Source of the DNA: Caenimonas soli
GTDB taxonomy: Bacteria > Pseudomonadota > Gammaproteobacteria > Burkholderiales > Burkholderiaceae_C
DNA length: 64,000 nt
Direction: 5' to 3'
NCBI RefSeq assembly: GCF_013155545.1
Contig: NZ_JABJVV010000004.1
Location: forward strand, 186,001 to 250,000
A model generated the notes under the pieces. It was not told the DNA's origin, did not search any database, and worked only from the letters and a program-made list of their open reading frames with translations. Positions within the stretch are counted from its first letter, which is position 1. Each line of letters starts with the position of its first letter. This document shows, piece after piece, positions 28,701 to 38,386 of this stretch. The translations under genes and the position numbers were made by a program.

Positions 28701-30113
28701 TTATGGGCGAATCACTCGCCCCGGATTCATCAGGTTGGCGGGATCCAGTGCGCGCTTGATCCCGCGCATCATCTGCAGCGCCACCGGGGGTTTGTGCTGC
28801 TCCAGCTTTTCCAGCTTGAGGCTGCCTACGCCATGCTCGGCGGAGATGGATCCGCCGAAGTGCTGGACCGACTCGTACACCAGCGAATTCACCTTCTCTT
28901 CCCAATCGTTCAGGAAAGCCGCTGCGTCACTGTCCTTGGGCGCCTGCACGTTGTAGTGCAGGTTCCCGTCGCCCAGGTGGCCGAAGTTCACGAGGCGCAC
29001 GCCGGGAATATGCCGTGCCAGCAGGGCGTCCGTCTCGTGGCAAAACTGCGGAATGCGTGACACCGGGATCGAGATGTCGTGCTTGATGTTGAGGCCTTCT
29101 TCGGCCTGGGCCAGCGGAATGCTTTCGCGGATGTGCCAGAGCTGGTGCGCCTGGGTCAGGTTCTCGGCCACGACGGCATCGGTCACGCAGCCTTCCTCGA
29201 GCGCGGTTTCGAGCAGACGCTCGAACTGGGCCCGCGCATGCAGTTCGGATTCGTTGTCCGAATTTTCCAGCAGCACGCAGTAGGGCGCCTGGTCGTACAA
29301 AGGCACGCGCATCTGGGAAAAGTGCCGCGCCACCAGGCTCAGGGCGAATTGGCCCATGACCTCGAAGCCGGTCAGCCCGGCGCCCAGGTGCTTGTGGGCC
29401 AGGCCCAGAAGCCGCACGGCTTCTTCCAGCGACGGCACGGCGGCCCAGGCCGTCAGTTCCGCAGCGGGGAGGGGGAAGAGCTTCATGGTCGCAGCCGTAA
29501 TCACCCCCAGCGTTCCTTCGCTGCCGATGAAAAGATTCCGCAGGTCGTAGCCCGTGTTGTCCTTGCGCAGGCCCGACAGGCCATTCCAGATTTCGCCCTG
29601 GGCCGTGACGACCTCCAGCCCGAGGCAAAGCTCGCGCGCATTGCCGTAACGCACGACCTGGGTTCCGCCCGCGTTGGTAGCCAGGTTGCCGCCGATGGTG
29701 CAGGTGCCCTCGGCCGCAAGGCTCAAGGGAAAGAGCAAGCCTGCCCCCGCCGCGGCCTCCTGGAGGTTTTGCAGGACGCAGCCCGCCTCCACCGTCATCG
29801 TCAGATTTTCCGTGTCGATCTCGCGCACGGTCTTCATGCGCTGGAGGCTGAGCACCACCTGCGTTCCCGATGTGTCGGGCGTGGACCCGACCACCAGCCC
29901 CGTGTTGCCTCCCTGCGGCACGATGGACGTGCCCGCGGCGGCGCAAGCCTTTACCACCTGGGCGACCTCCGCAGTGGAGCCGGGCCGGACCACGGCCAGC
30001 GCCTTGCCGCGCGAACGCTTTCGCCAATCCTGTTCCCAGGCGGTCAAGTCGCCTTCGGTGAGCACCTGGCTGTCGCCCACAAGCTGCCGCAGTTGGTCGA
30101 TCAGTGTGGTCAT
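28701..30113 (-). CDS. FAD-binding D-2-hydroxyacid dehydrogenase (GlcD / D2HGDH family)
   Basis: 470 residues. An N-terminal PCMH-type FAD domain includes [13 protein letters not shown] and [22 protein letters not shown]-terminal FAD-oxidase domain ends with [16 protein letters not shown], where the His pair binds substrate and metal. Relatives oxidise D-lactate, glycolate or D-2-hydroxyglutarate and pass electrons to a quinone or ETF. The single-subunit form favours a D-2-hydroxyglutarate or D-lactate enzyme, which cannot be resolved by eye. It overlaps the DUF2069 gene by 4 bases. Confidence 0.88.
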   Translation of the reverse strand: MTTLIDQLRQLVGDSQVLTEGDLTAWEQDWRKRSRGKALAVVRPGSTAEVAQVVKACAAAGTSIVPQGGNTGLVVGSTPDTSGTQVVLSLQRMKTVREIDTENLTMTVEAGCVLQNLQEAAAGAGLLFPLSLAAEGTCTIGGNLATNAGGTQVVRYGNARELCLGLEVVTAQGEIWNGLSGLRKDNTGYDLRNLFIGSEGTLGVITAATMKLFPLPAAELTAWAAVPSLEEAVRLLGLAHKHLGAGLTGFEVMGQFALSLVARHFSQMRVPLYDQAPYCVLLENSDNESELHARAQFERLLETALEEGCVTDAVVAENLTQAHQLWHIRESIPLAQAEEGLNIKHDISIPVSRIPQFCHETDALLARHIPGVRLVNFGHLGDGNLHYNVQAPKDSDAAAFLNDWEEKVNSLVYESVQHFGGSISAEHGVGSLKLEKLEQHKPPVALQMMRGIKRALDPANLMNPGRVIRP

Positions 30114-30499
30114 GATTTCGCCCTATGAAGACGTACCCGCACATGCAAAGCGCAGGCGGCGAACAGCACCAGGCAGAGCACGGTTTCGATCATTGCCAGC
30201 TGCGCACTCAAACCCCGATCGCTATACGCGCGCACAACACCCTCGGTGAAATAAATCCACACCATCAGGCTCACCCAGCGGTAGGTGTACATGCGGTTGC
30301 GCAGCAGACCTGCCAGCGGGAAACACAGAGGTAGCACCTTGATCACCAGCCAGGAGCCGCCGGGCCGCACCGGCGCGAGCCAGAGTTCCCAGGCGAGGCC
30401 CAGGACGATGAGTGCCAGCAGGCTGCCGGCGGCGAGCCATCGGGTGATAGCGACCGTGCTGTCGGGGCGTGCGGCTGGCGCGGAATCGGATGTGGACAT
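30110..30499 (-). CDS. DUF2069 family membrane protein
   Basis: 129 residues from the ATG at 30499, 22 bases from the divergent YihY gene. Four hydrophobic helices (about 18-36, 47-65, 70-88 and 98-117) form a small integral membrane protein. MYTYRWVSLMVWIYFTEGVV matches the DUF2069 pattern. Function is unknown. The 4-base overlap with the downstream dehydrogenase gene indicates coupled translation. Confidence 0.82.
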   Translation of the reverse strand: MSTSDSAPAARPDSTVAITRWLAAGSLLALIVLGLAWELWLAPVRPGGSWLVIKVLPLCFPLAGLLRNRMYTYRWVSLMVWIYFTEGVVRAYSDRGLSAQLAMIETVLCLVLFAACALHVRVRLHRAKS

Positions 30500-30521
30500 G
30501 GCGATGGCATCATAGCGGCCG

Positions 30522-31724
30522 ATGGATGCCCGCCAATTGCTCGCCGATCTCACCCACTTTCCGTGGAAATCCACTGCGTTGACGCTGGGCGAGCGCTTTC
30601 GCGAGGACAGGCTGGGCTTGACGGCCAGCAGCCTGACTTTCACGACCACGATGGCCCTGGTGCCGTTCTTTACCGTGGCGTTGGCCGTGTTCACGGCATT
30701 TCCCGTATTCGGCAAGCTGCAGGGCGCCCTGCAGGCCTGGCTGGTGCAAAGCCTGGTTCCGGACGCTATTGCCCGGCAGGTTCTGGGCTACCTGACCCAG
30801 TTCGCGGGCAAGGCCAGCCGTCTCGGCGCCCTCGGCCTGGCGGTCCTGTTCGTCACGGCCCTGGCCCTGGTGCTGACGATCGACCGCACGCTCAACAGCA
30901 TCTGGCGGGTCAAGCGGCGCCGCCCCCTGGGCCAGCGGGTGCTGGTCTATTGGGCCGTGATGACGCTCGGGCCGCTGCTGCTGGGCGCCTCCCTGAGCAT
31001 CAGCTCGTACCTCATTTCCGCATCGCGCGGGCTGGTCGCGTCAATGCCCGGCGGCGTCCAGCTGCTGCTCGATGTCATCCAGTTCTTCCTGCTCGCCGCC
31101 GGCCTGGCCGCCTTGTATCGGTATGTGCCGAACACGCCGGTGCGCCGCAGCCATGCCTGGGCCGGAGGCCTGTTTGCCGCGATCGGGATCGAATTGGCGC
31201 GCAGCCTGTTGGCCCTGTACCTCGGCAAGGTGCCCACCTATTCCGCCGTGTACGGCGCCTTCGCCACCGTGCCCATCCTCCTGGTGTGGATCTATATCGC
31301 CTGGGTGATCGTGCTGTGGGGCGCGGTGATCGCCGCGTACCTGCCGAGCCTCGTAGCCGGCACGCGGCGGCGCGCCACGGCGCACGGCTGGCAGTTTCAA
31401 TTGGCGCTGGAAGTGCTGCGTGAACTGGATCGCGCGCGCAGTTCGGCGCAGCGCGGGCTGAGTGCGCTGCAACTGGCCCGGGCGCTGGAAGCGGAAACCC
31501 TTCAGCTCGAGCCGGTGCTGGAGACCCTGGTGGCGCTCGACTGGGTAGGCCGTGTCAACGAGATCGAGGATGAGGAAGAAACGCGCTACATCCTGCTGGC
31601 GGAAGCGCAATCCACCGTGCTGGAGCCCCTGATCCGCAATTTGCTGCTGCCGTATTCGGATGCGACCGACAAGCTCTGGAAGAGCGGACAGCTGTCGTCG
31701 GTGTATCTCAAGGATGTGATCTAA
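30522..31724 (+). CDS. YihY/BrkB family inner-membrane protein
   Basis: 400 residues. The opening segment TLGERFREDRLGLTASSLTF is the hallmark of the YihY (UPF0761) family. Six transmembrane helices lie within residues 45-275, and a soluble winged-helix-like C-terminal domain follows (about 290-395). The function is not settled; older ribonuclease BN or serum-resistance names should not be relied on. It starts 22 bases from the divergent DUF2069 gene and ends convergent with mutL. Confidence 0.9.
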   Translation: MDARQLLADLTHFPWKSTALTLGERFREDRLGLTASSLTFTTTMALVPFFTVALAVFTAFPVFGKLQGALQAWLVQSLVPDAIARQVLGYLTQFAGKASRLGALGLAVLFVTALALVLTIDRTLNSIWRVKRRRPLGQRVLVYWAVMTLGPLLLGASLSISSYLISASRGLVASMPGGVQLLLDVIQFFLLAAGLAALYRYVPNTPVRRSHAWAGGLFAAIGIELARSLLALYLGKVPTYSAVYGAFATVPILLVWIYIAWVIVLWGAVIAAYLPSLVAGTRRRATAHGWQFQLALEVLRELDRARSSAQRGLSALQLARALEAETLQLEPVLETLVALDWVGRVNEIEDEEETRYILLAEAQSTVLEPLIRNLLLPYSDATDKLWKSGQLSSVYLKDVI

Positions 31725-31745
31725 CGCTGCGCGTTTGGCCGCGTC

Positions 31746-33530
31746 CTAGCGCCCGCGCATGAACAGCGCATCCAGCTCCCGCACCGTCAGCTGCCGCCAG
31801 GTGGGCCGGCCGTGGTTGCACTGGTCGGAGCGCTCGGTTTCTTCCATCTGGCGCAACAGCGCGTTCATCTCATCGAGCGTCAGCTTGCGGTTGGCGCGCA
31901 CGGCGCCGTGGCAGGCCATGGTGCCGAGCAGCTCGTTCTGGGCGCGTTGGATCACCGTGCTGGCGTCGTGCTGGGCCAGTTCGGCCAGTACGCTGCGCGC
32001 CAGTTCCGCCGCGTCGCCCTGGGCCAGGCTGGTCGGCACTGCCCGCACGGCCAGGGTCTTGGGGGAGAAGGGCGTGATTTCCAGGCCCAGCGTCCGGAGT
32101 GTCGTGGCGCAGGCCTCGGCGGTGGCGATTTCCTGCGGGGTCGCGGCGAACGTCGCAGGGATCAGCAGCGGCTGGCTGGCGATCTGGCTGCTGTCCATCT
32201 GGAGCTTGAGCCGCTCATAGACGATGCGCTCGTGCGCGGCATGCATGTCCACGATCACCAGGCCATGCCGGTTCTCGGCCAGGATGTAGATGCCCTGCAG
32301 CTGGGCGATCGCCCGGCCCAGGGGCCAATCGCCCTCGGGCAATTGGGGCGCAGCGTCCTTGGCAGGCTCAGGCGCAACGATTCCCGGTTGCCACAGCGCC
32401 CCCAGGTCGGAAACACGGTGACCGGCAGGCTGGCTGAAGTCCATGGCAGGTTGCGCCCAGTTCATGGCGGGCCGCTGGATTTCCTCGCGCGGCATTTCGA
32501 TCGGCCCGGCGGACGCTGCTGCGGCACGAGGTGCGGCCAGTGCATATTCCACCGCATGCCGCACCGCCTGGTGCACTTCGCGGCTGTCCCGAAAGCGCAC
32601 CTCGATCTTGGTCGGGTGCACATTCACGTCCACCCGGCCGGGGTCGATCTCGATGTAGAGCGCATACACCGGCTGGCGCTGGCCATGCAACACGTCTTCA
32701 TAGGCGCTGCGCGCCGCGTGCGTGAGCACCTTGTCGCGCACGAAGCGCCCATTGACGTAGGTGAATTGCTGGTCCGCGCGCGAACGCGCGGCATCGGGAA
32801 TACCGGCACGCCCGGTGATCCGGATGGGCCCGGCGCCGTAGGTCACGTCCACGCTCTGCTCGATCAGGTCGGCGCCCAGCACGTCGGCCAGGCGCTGTTC
32901 GCGCGTTGCCGGGCGCCATTGTTCGACGAGCTTGCCCTCGTGCCAGATGGCAAACCCCACGTCCGGCCGGCCGAGCGCATGCCGGCGGACCGACTCGATG
33001 CAATGGGCCAGCTCGGTGGCGTCCGTCTTCAGGAATTTGCGGCGGGCCGGGGTGCTGAAGAACAGTTCCTTCACTTCCACGGTGGTGCCGGTAGCGCGGG
33101 CAGCGGGCCGCAGTTCGCCGGTGCGGCCGTCCAGCAGGAAGGCATTCGGCTGGTCCGCGGTGCGCGACAGGATGTTCAATTGGGCGACCGAGCCTATCGC
33201 GGCCAGCGCCTCCCCGCGAAATCCCATGGTGCCCACCGACTCCAGGTCGGCCAGCGACGCGATCTTGCTGGTGGCATGGCGGCGCAATGCCAGGGGCAAC
33301 TCTTCGCGGGCGATGCCCCCGCCGTCGTCTTCCACGGAAATCAGCCGCACGCCGCCCGCGAGCAAGCGCACCGTGACCTGGGCCGCGCCGGCGTCCAGCG
33401 CGTTGTCAACCAGCTCGCGCACCACGGAGGCGGGGCGCTCCACCACCTCGCCGGCGGCAATCTGGCTGATAAGCTCATCAGGCAGTTCCCGGATGGGCCG
33501 GCGGGGCAGGGGGGACAGGACGGCGTTCAT
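31746..33530 (-). CDS. mutL: DNA mismatch repair protein MutL
   Basis: 594 residues from the ATG at 33530; a second ATG at 33542 would add four residues. GHKL ATPase motifs are complete: RELVDNALDAGA (general base Glu and Asn), EDDGGGI and GFRGEAL. A Pro/Ala-rich linker (about 340-400) connects to the dimerisation domain. The C-terminal part lacks an obvious DQHAxxER endonuclease motif but has the related DMHAAHERIVYE. MutL links MutS mismatch recognition to downstream nicking. It is divergent from dedA by 36 bases. Confidence 0.96.
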   Translation of the reverse strand: MNAVLSPLPRRPIRELPDELISQIAAGEVVERPASVVRELVDNALDAGAAQVTVRLLAGGVRLISVEDDGGGIAREELPLALRRHATSKIASLADLESVGTMGFRGEALAAIGSVAQLNILSRTADQPNAFLLDGRTGELRPAARATGTTVEVKELFFSTPARRKFLKTDATELAHCIESVRRHALGRPDVGFAIWHEGKLVEQWRPATREQRLADVLGADLIEQSVDVTYGAGPIRITGRAGIPDAARSRADQQFTYVNGRFVRDKVLTHAARSAYEDVLHGQRQPVYALYIEIDPGRVDVNVHPTKIEVRFRDSREVHQAVRHAVEYALAAPRAAAASAGPIEMPREEIQRPAMNWAQPAMDFSQPAGHRVSDLGALWQPGIVAPEPAKDAAPQLPEGDWPLGRAIAQLQGIYILAENRHGLVIVDMHAAHERIVYERLKLQMDSSQIASQPLLIPATFAATPQEIATAEACATTLRTLGLEITPFSPKTLAVRAVPTSLAQGDAAELARSVLAELAQHDASTVIQRAQNELLGTMACHGAVRANRKLTLDEMNALLRQMEETERSDQCNHGRPTWRQLTVRELDALFMRGR

Positions 33531-33566
33531 GCGATCGCACATTGTAGGGAGTGATAATCCACGCCC

Positions 33567-34232
33567 ATGGAACTCATCGCATTTCTGGTCGACTTCATCC
33601 TGCACGTCGACAAACATCTCGAAACCTTCGTACTGAATTACGGTACCTGGGTCTATGCCTTGCTGTTCCTGATCATCTTCGTCGAGACCGGCGTCGTGGT
33701 CATGCCCTTTCTGCCGGGGGACTCGCTGTTGTTCGTGGTGGGCGCCATGTGCGGGGTGGGGCTGATGGACTACCAGCTGTCGGTGGCGCTGCTGCTGGCC
33801 GCCGCGGTGCTGGGCAACCAGAGCAACTACGCCATCGGGCGCTTCTTCGGGCCCAAGGTGTTCAAGTGGGAGGACTCGCGCTATTTCAACAAGCGGGCGT
33901 TCGACCAGGCCCATGCGTTCTATGAAAAATACGGCGGCATCACCATCGTGGCGGCGCGGTTCATGCCTTTCCTGCGTACCTTCGCGCCTTTCGTTGCCGG
34001 GGTGGCGCAGATGACCCGCAGCAAGTTCACCTTCTACGACGTCACCGGCGGCGCGTTATGGGTCGGCGGCATCATCACGGCCGGCTATTTCTTCGGCAGC
34101 GTCCCCTGGGTCAAGGAAAACCTGGACAAGATCATCTGGGCGATGATCCTGATCCCCGGGCTCATCATCCTCTGGGGCGCGTGGAAAGCGAAACGCAACG
34201 CCACCCGGGCCGCGAACGCCGGGCAGATTTAG
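33567..34232 (+). CDS. DedA family (SNARE-associated / VTT domain) inner-membrane protein
   Basis: 221 residues with about five hydrophobic helices. ETGVVVMPFLPGDSLLFVVG and FMPFLRTFAPFVAGVAQM are the two DedA signatures, including the essential acidic and arginine residues. DedA proteins are proposed to flip lipids such as undecaprenyl phosphate or phospholipids and need the proton gradient. The gene is divergent from mutL and convergent with the ROK regulator. Confidence 0.92.
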   Translation: MELIAFLVDFILHVDKHLETFVLNYGTWVYALLFLIIFVETGVVVMPFLPGDSLLFVVGAMCGVGLMDYQLSVALLLAAAVLGNQSNYAIGRFFGPKVFKWEDSRYFNKRAFDQAHAFYEKYGGITIVAARFMPFLRTFAPFVAGVAQMTRSKFTFYDVTGGALWVGGIITAGYFFGSVPWVKENLDKIIWAMILIPGLIILWGAWKAKRNATRAANAGQI

Positions 34233-34257
34233 GGCCCCCTAGGCGGGCAGGGCGGCG

Positions 34258-35487
34258 TCAAGCCGCCTTGAGAAATGTCTCGCGGTCGGGCGCGAAGTTG
34301 GCGTGCAGCGGCAGTAGCGCGCCGCCCAGCGCGCGAGCGTCCGACCCTATGCTGCCGGCATGCAATGCCGGGCGCCACAAGCCTTCCCAGTTATAGCTGT
34401 CCAGGGCTTGCGCCGTTTGCGCCAGCAGCGACTCCAGCGCCGCCGGCGCCAGCGAGCCGTCCATCACCACGGCGTCTACATCCACCACGGCGGTGCCCGA
34501 GACGATGCAATGGGCCAGTGCGTTCGCCGCCGAGCGGATCCACGGGCTGGTGTGGTCGCGGTAGGGCGCCTCGAGCGAGCGCGCGTCATACGCCGCCGAC
34601 GGGTCGAGCCCGTGCTGCTGGTAGTGCTGCTCCAGGTCCCAGAGCGAGGCATGCCGCACCAGCTGCTCCGGCACCGCGCCGGGTTGCGCCAGATTCACCG
34701 GCAACGAGGCGACGGCCCCGGCATTGCCTCGCACGCCGAAGTGCGGCTGCGAATGCAACACCAGCCCGCCGCCCACGAACGTGTCGACGAACAGGTACAG
34801 GAAGCTCTTGATGTCGCGTCCGCGGCCCAGCAGCAGTTCGGCGACGCAGGCCGCCGACGTGTCGCGCGCGAAGCTCACCGGCACGTCGATCATCGCCTGG
34901 ACCTGCGCCGCCAGGTCGATGCTGTTCCATTGTTCGGACTGCTGGGACGAGAGGCCCAGCATGCGGTGCCATCCGCCCATCTGGAACGGCGCGGCCACCC
35001 CCACGCCGACCAGCCGCGAGGAACGCGCGCCGAGTGAGCGGCGCAGGGTGCGCAGCTGCTGGCTGACGGCCGGCAGCAGCTCGGCGGCGTCGGGGAAGGC
35101 GTACGACAGGCTGAGGCGCTTGCGCACCTTGCCGTTGAAATCGACCAGCAGTGCGTCGGTGCTGCGCCGGCCGATCTTGATCCCGATGGCATAGGCGCCG
35201 TCGGGATCGAGCGTCAGCGGGATCGAGGGCTGGCCGATGCGGCCGCGCACCGGATCGTGGCGCAGCAGCAGGCCATCTTCCTCCAGCCGGGTGGTGATGA
35301 GGCCGATGGTCTGTGCCGTGAGGCCGGTCACGCGGGCCAGTTCCGCCTTGGGCAGCGCGCCGTGCATTCGCAGCGCCTGCAACACCACCCGCTCGTTGTA
35401 CTGCCGCATGCCCAGTTGGTTGGAGCCGCGTGGACGCAGCGGCGCGGTGGCTGCGCCTTCGAGTCCATGGTCGGCGGGCGTGTTCAC
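34258..35487 (-). CDS. ROK-family transcriptional regulator of the sugar ABC operon
   Basis: 409 residues from a GTG that overlaps the ATPase stop by 4 bases; a longer frame would run through that gene. An N-terminal winged helix (about 25-85, LPKAELARVTGLTAQTIGLI) precedes a ROK domain. The sugar-kinase phosphate loop is degenerate (IGIKIGRRSTDALL) and the CxCGxxGCxE zinc motif is absent, so it should sense sugar without phosphorylating it. It is the last gene of the frcBCA-like operon and is probably its autoregulated repressor; the divergent kinase may also be a target. Confidence 0.85.
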   Translation of the reverse strand: MNTPADHGLEGAATAPLRPRGSNQLGMRQYNERVVLQALRMHGALPKAELARVTGLTAQTIGLITTRLEEDGLLLRHDPVRGRIGQPSIPLTLDPDGAYAIGIKIGRRSTDALLVDFNGKVRKRLSLSYAFPDAAELLPAVSQQLRTLRRSLGARSSRLVGVGVAAPFQMGGWHRMLGLSSQQSEQWNSIDLAAQVQAMIDVPVSFARDTSAACVAELLLGRGRDIKSFLYLFVDTFVGGGLVLHSQPHFGVRGNAGAVASLPVNLAQPGAVPEQLVRHASLWDLEQHYQQHGLDPSAAYDARSLEAPYRDHTSPWIRSAANALAHCIVSGTAVVDVDAVVMDGSLAPAALESLLAQTAQALDSYNWEGLWRPALHAGSIGSDARALGGALLPLHANFAPDRETFLKAA

Positions 35488-36281
35488 GCGAGGGCGGCCT
35501 GCGGGATTTGGGACGGCTCCATCGCACCCGTCATCACGGCCACCACATCGCTCATGCCGATCTGTTTGGGGTTGACCACTGCGGCGCGCCGGCCCAGGCG
35601 CTGGATGTGGATGCGATCGGCGATTTCGAACACGTGCGGCATATTGTGGCTGATCAGGATCACCGGCAGCCCCTTGTCGCGCACCCGCCGGATCAGCTCC
35701 AGCACCATGTTGCCTTCTTTCACGCCGAGCGCCGCCGTGGGTTCGTCCATGATGACCACATGTTGCGCGAACGCGGCCGCGCGCGATACCGCAACGCATT
35801 GGCGCTGGCCGCCGGACAGCGTTTCCACCGGCTGGGTCATCGAGCGGATACCGACCTTGAGCTCGTTCATGCGGGCCACCGCCTGATCCAGCATGGCTTT
35901 CTTGTCCAGCACGCGCAGGTAGGTGCCCAGCACACCCGGACGCAGCAGTTCGCGCCCGAGAAACAGGTTTTCCGCGATGCTCATGGCCGGGGCCACGGCC
36001 AGCTCCTGGTAGACGGTTTCGATGCCGGCGCGCCGCGCATCGATCGGGCTCTTGAAGTGCACCGGCTGGCCGTCCAGCCGGATCTCGCCTTCGTCAGGGA
36101 CCGTGGCGCCGGACAGCACCTTGATCAGCGACGACTTGCCCGCGCCGTTGTCGCCGATCACGGCCAGGATTTCACCGGCGCGCAACTCGAAGTCGCAGCC
36201 GTCCAGCGCGGTGACGTGCCCGTAGCGCTTGGTGAGGCCGCGGGCCTGCATGACGAGCGTTGTTTTGGAGAGAGTTTCCAT
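35484..36281 (-). CDS. frcA: Sugar ABC transporter ATP-binding protein (FrcA-like)
   Basis: 265 residues, a single ATPase domain. Walker A is GDNGAGKSS, the ABC signature is LSGGQRQ, and Walker B is VVIMDEPTAAL. Most CUT2 sugar ATPases are double-length; the single-domain form is typical of the fructose FrcBCA type. It energises uptake through the permease encoded 1 base upstream. It overlaps the ROK regulator gene by 4 bases. The fructose assignment is by resemblance of the whole operon. Confidence 0.85.
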   Translation of the reverse strand: METLSKTTLVMQARGLTKRYGHVTALDGCDFELRAGEILAVIGDNGAGKSSLIKVLSGATVPDEGEIRLDGQPVHFKSPIDARRAGIETVYQELAVAPAMSIAENLFLGRELLRPGVLGTYLRVLDKKAMLDQAVARMNELKVGIRSMTQPVETLSGGQRQCVAVSRAAAFAQHVVIMDEPTAALGVKEGNMVLELIRRVRDKGLPVILISHNMPHVFEIADRIHIQRLGRRAAVVNPKQIGMSDVVAVMTGAMEPSQIPQAALA

Positions 36282-36282
36282 G

Positions 36283-37239
36283 TCAGCGCGCTCCCCGGTT
36301 CGACAGGCGGTCGGCGAGCACGGCGAGGATCACGAGCACGCCGGTGATCAGGGTCTGCACCACCGACGCCACGCCCATCAGCGTGAGCCCATTGCGGAAC
36401 ACGCCGACGATCACGGCGCCCACCAGCGAGCCCAGGATGAGGCCGCGGCCGCCGAAGAGGCTGGTGCCCCCCAGCACCACCGCCGTGATGGCGTCGAGGT
36501 TTTCCGTCTGGCCGGCCTGGGGATCGCCGACGCCGGTTCGTGCGATCGAAAGCAGCGCCGCGATGCCATAGAAAAAACCGGCCAGCACGTAGACACCCAG
36601 CACCACGCGCTGCACGCTGATGCCCGTGAGGCGAGCCGCTTCGGCGTTGTTACCGACGGCGTAGATGTGCCGGCCCGGCGCCGTGTCCGACAGCATGCGC
36701 CAGGCCACGATGTACAGGGCGAACATCAGCAGCGTGCCCCAGCTGATCTGGGTGCCGCCCAGGGCGAAGGTGTTGCCGATGGCGGTGAGCGAATCGGGCA
36801 GGTTGGTAACCGTCTGCGATTTCGAGTACATCTGCGTCAGGGCGAACGCGATGTTCATGGTGCCCAGCGTGACGATGAAGGCGGGCAGGCGCGCGCGGGT
36901 CACCAGCAGCCCGTTGACCAGGCCGAAGGCGCAGGTCACGGCGATGCCGGCGAGCATGGCCAGCGGCACCGGCAGGCCGCTCTCGGCCGCCAGCTTGGTC
37001 ACCACCATCGAACCCAGCGCCATCACGACGCCGCAGGACAGGTCGATGCCGGCCGTGAGGATGATCAGCGTCTGGCCGATCGCCAGAACGCCGACCACCA
37101 TGACTTGCTGCAGCACCAGCGACAGGTTCTCGCCGGTCAGGAACCGCTCGGACTGCGTTGCGAAAAACAGGCAAGCGGCGGCCAGCGCCAGCCAGGGGCC
37201 GAGCAGCCCCCAGGGCAGCGGACGGTGGGAAAGGGACAT
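36283..37239 (-). CDS. frcC: Sugar ABC transporter permease (FrcC-like)
   Basis: 318 residues from the ATG at 37239; an upstream in-frame start at 37329 would overlap the binding-protein gene and is less likely. About nine to ten hydrophobic helices are visible. GIDLSCGVVMALGSM, VGNNAEAARLTGI and GGTSLFGGRG are signatures of BPD-type 2 (CUT2) permeases. The protein forms the membrane channel of the sugar importer and lies between the genes for the binding protein and the ATPase. Confidence 0.87.
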   Translation of the reverse strand: MSLSHRPLPWGLLGPWLALAAACLFFATQSERFLTGENLSLVLQQVMVVGVLAIGQTLIILTAGIDLSCGVVMALGSMVVTKLAAESGLPVPLAMLAGIAVTCAFGLVNGLLVTRARLPAFIVTLGTMNIAFALTQMYSKSQTVTNLPDSLTAIGNTFALGGTQISWGTLLMFALYIVAWRMLSDTAPGRHIYAVGNNAEAARLTGISVQRVVLGVYVLAGFFYGIAALLSIARTGVGDPQAGQTENLDAITAVVLGGTSLFGGRGLILGSLVGAVIVGVFRNGLTLMGVASVVQTLITGVLVILAVLADRLSNRGAR

Positions 37240-37310
37240 GGTGGTGAGCCTGGCGAGCGAGAACCCATCGCGCACCCCGGCAACTGGCCGGGCGCTTGAG
37301 TCGCCAATGC

Positions 37311-38300
37311 TCACTTGTTGCCCCAGCACAAGTCAAGCCCCAGCTTGGTGTCTTTGCTGTCGACGCCGGAAAGCGGCTTGCCCGCGATCAACGTCACGCC
37401 CGTGTCGGTGTAGCCGGAGGCCTTCTTGCCCGTCTTCGCATAATCGACGCCTGCCGCCACGCCCATGGCCGCCATCTTCAGCGGGTATTGCTGCGAGGTC
37501 GCGGCGATCGAACCCGCGGCGGTGTCCTTCACGCCCTGGCACCCGCCGTCGACGGAGACGATCACCACGTTCTTTTCCTTGCCCGCCTTCTTCAGCGCGT
37601 TGAACGCGCCGGCCGCGGCCGGTTCGTTGATGGTGTAGACGATGTTGATGTCCGGATTCTTCTGCAGGCAGTTTTCCATCGCGGCCTGGCCCTTGGCGAT
37701 GTCGCCGAAGCTGTCGGACATGCACACGATCGCCGGGTCCTTGGACAGCTCGTTGGACTTGGCGTCCGCTGCGGCCAGGCCGAATCCCTTCATGAAGCCG
37801 TTGTGGCGCTGCGCGCCCACAGGGTGGCCGGGGAACAGGTCGAGCGTCGCGACGCGGGCCGGCTTGGCGCCCAAAGCTGCCTTGGCGTACTGGCCGATCA
37901 GCATGCCGGCCTGGTAGTTGTCCGTGGCGAACAGGGCGTCGGCGCCGTCGAACGGGCTATCCAGCGCGATCACCTGCACCCCCTTGCCCTGCAGCTTCTT
38001 CACGGTGGGAATGATCGCGTCGCCGCTGGAAGTGATGAGGATGGTTTTCGCGCCGGCCGATGCCATGTTCTCCAGCGCGGCGATCTGGCCCGCGGTATCA
38101 CCGTCCGATTTTCCGGCTGCCGTCAGCAGCTTGGCGCCGGCCTTCTTCGCCTCGGCCTCGGCGCCTTCCTTCATCTTCACGAAAAAGGGATTGGTGTCGG
38201 TCTTGGTGATCAGGCCGATCACCGGTTGGCCTTGGGCCAGGGCGGTGCCGGCGGCGAGCGCCAGGGTGGACAGCAGGAACTGGGGAAGGGCTGCTTTCAT
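37311..38300 (-). CDS. frcB: Periplasmic sugar-binding protein of the ABC importer (FrcB-like)
   Basis: 329 residues with a signal peptide ending near ALA-QG (residue 23). The mature protein is a periplasmic-binding-protein type I fold. VIGLITKTDTNPFFVKMKEG opens domain 1, and FPGHPVGAQRHNGFMKGFGL is characteristic of fructose-type binding proteins. It captures the sugar for FrcC/FrcA. It is first in the operon and divergent from a PfkB sugar kinase with 86 bases between them. Confidence 0.85.
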   Translation of the reverse strand: MKAALPQFLLSTLALAAGTALAQGQPVIGLITKTDTNPFFVKMKEGAEAEAKKAGAKLLTAAGKSDGDTAGQIAALENMASAGAKTILITSSGDAIIPTVKKLQGKGVQVIALDSPFDGADALFATDNYQAGMLIGQYAKAALGAKPARVATLDLFPGHPVGAQRHNGFMKGFGLAAADAKSNELSKDPAIVCMSDSFGDIAKGQAAMENCLQKNPDINIVYTINEPAAAGAFNALKKAGKEKNVVIVSVDGGCQGVKDTAAGSIAATSQQYPLKMAAMGVAAGVDYAKTGKKASGYTDTGVTLIAGKPLSGVDSKDTKLGLDLCWGNK

Positions 38301-38340
38301 GGGTGTGTCTCCAGAAGTGTTGGTTGCCGCGAGCGAGCGA

Positions 38341-38368
38341 ACAAACTATAGTGGCGACGGACTAACTA
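38341..38368. promoter_or_regulatory. Possible operator between the sugar-binding protein gene and the kinase gene
   Basis: ACAAACTA (38341-38348) and ACTAACTA (38361-38368) form an imperfect direct repeat with 20-bp spacing. They resemble ROK/XylR-type half-sites (ACAAACTAA). A self-complementary ACTATAGT overlaps the first copy. Position in the divergent promoter region supports a role, but the match is weak. Confidence 0.3.
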
Positions 38369-38386
38369 AATCAAGTGGTTTTATTT

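Noticed and set aside
28693-28905. N-terminal extension of thyA
   Set aside because: The extra 71 residues overlap the dehydrogenase gene and do not resemble thymidylate synthase; the ATG at 28692 fits the family start.
31812-33554. 580-codon plus-strand frame opposite mutL
   Set aside because: Antisense shadow of mutL with no recognisable motif.
33531-33914. N-terminal extension of mutL
   Set aside because: It lies opposite dedA and has no MutL similarity; family proteins start close to the RPIRELPDELISQIAAGEVV region.
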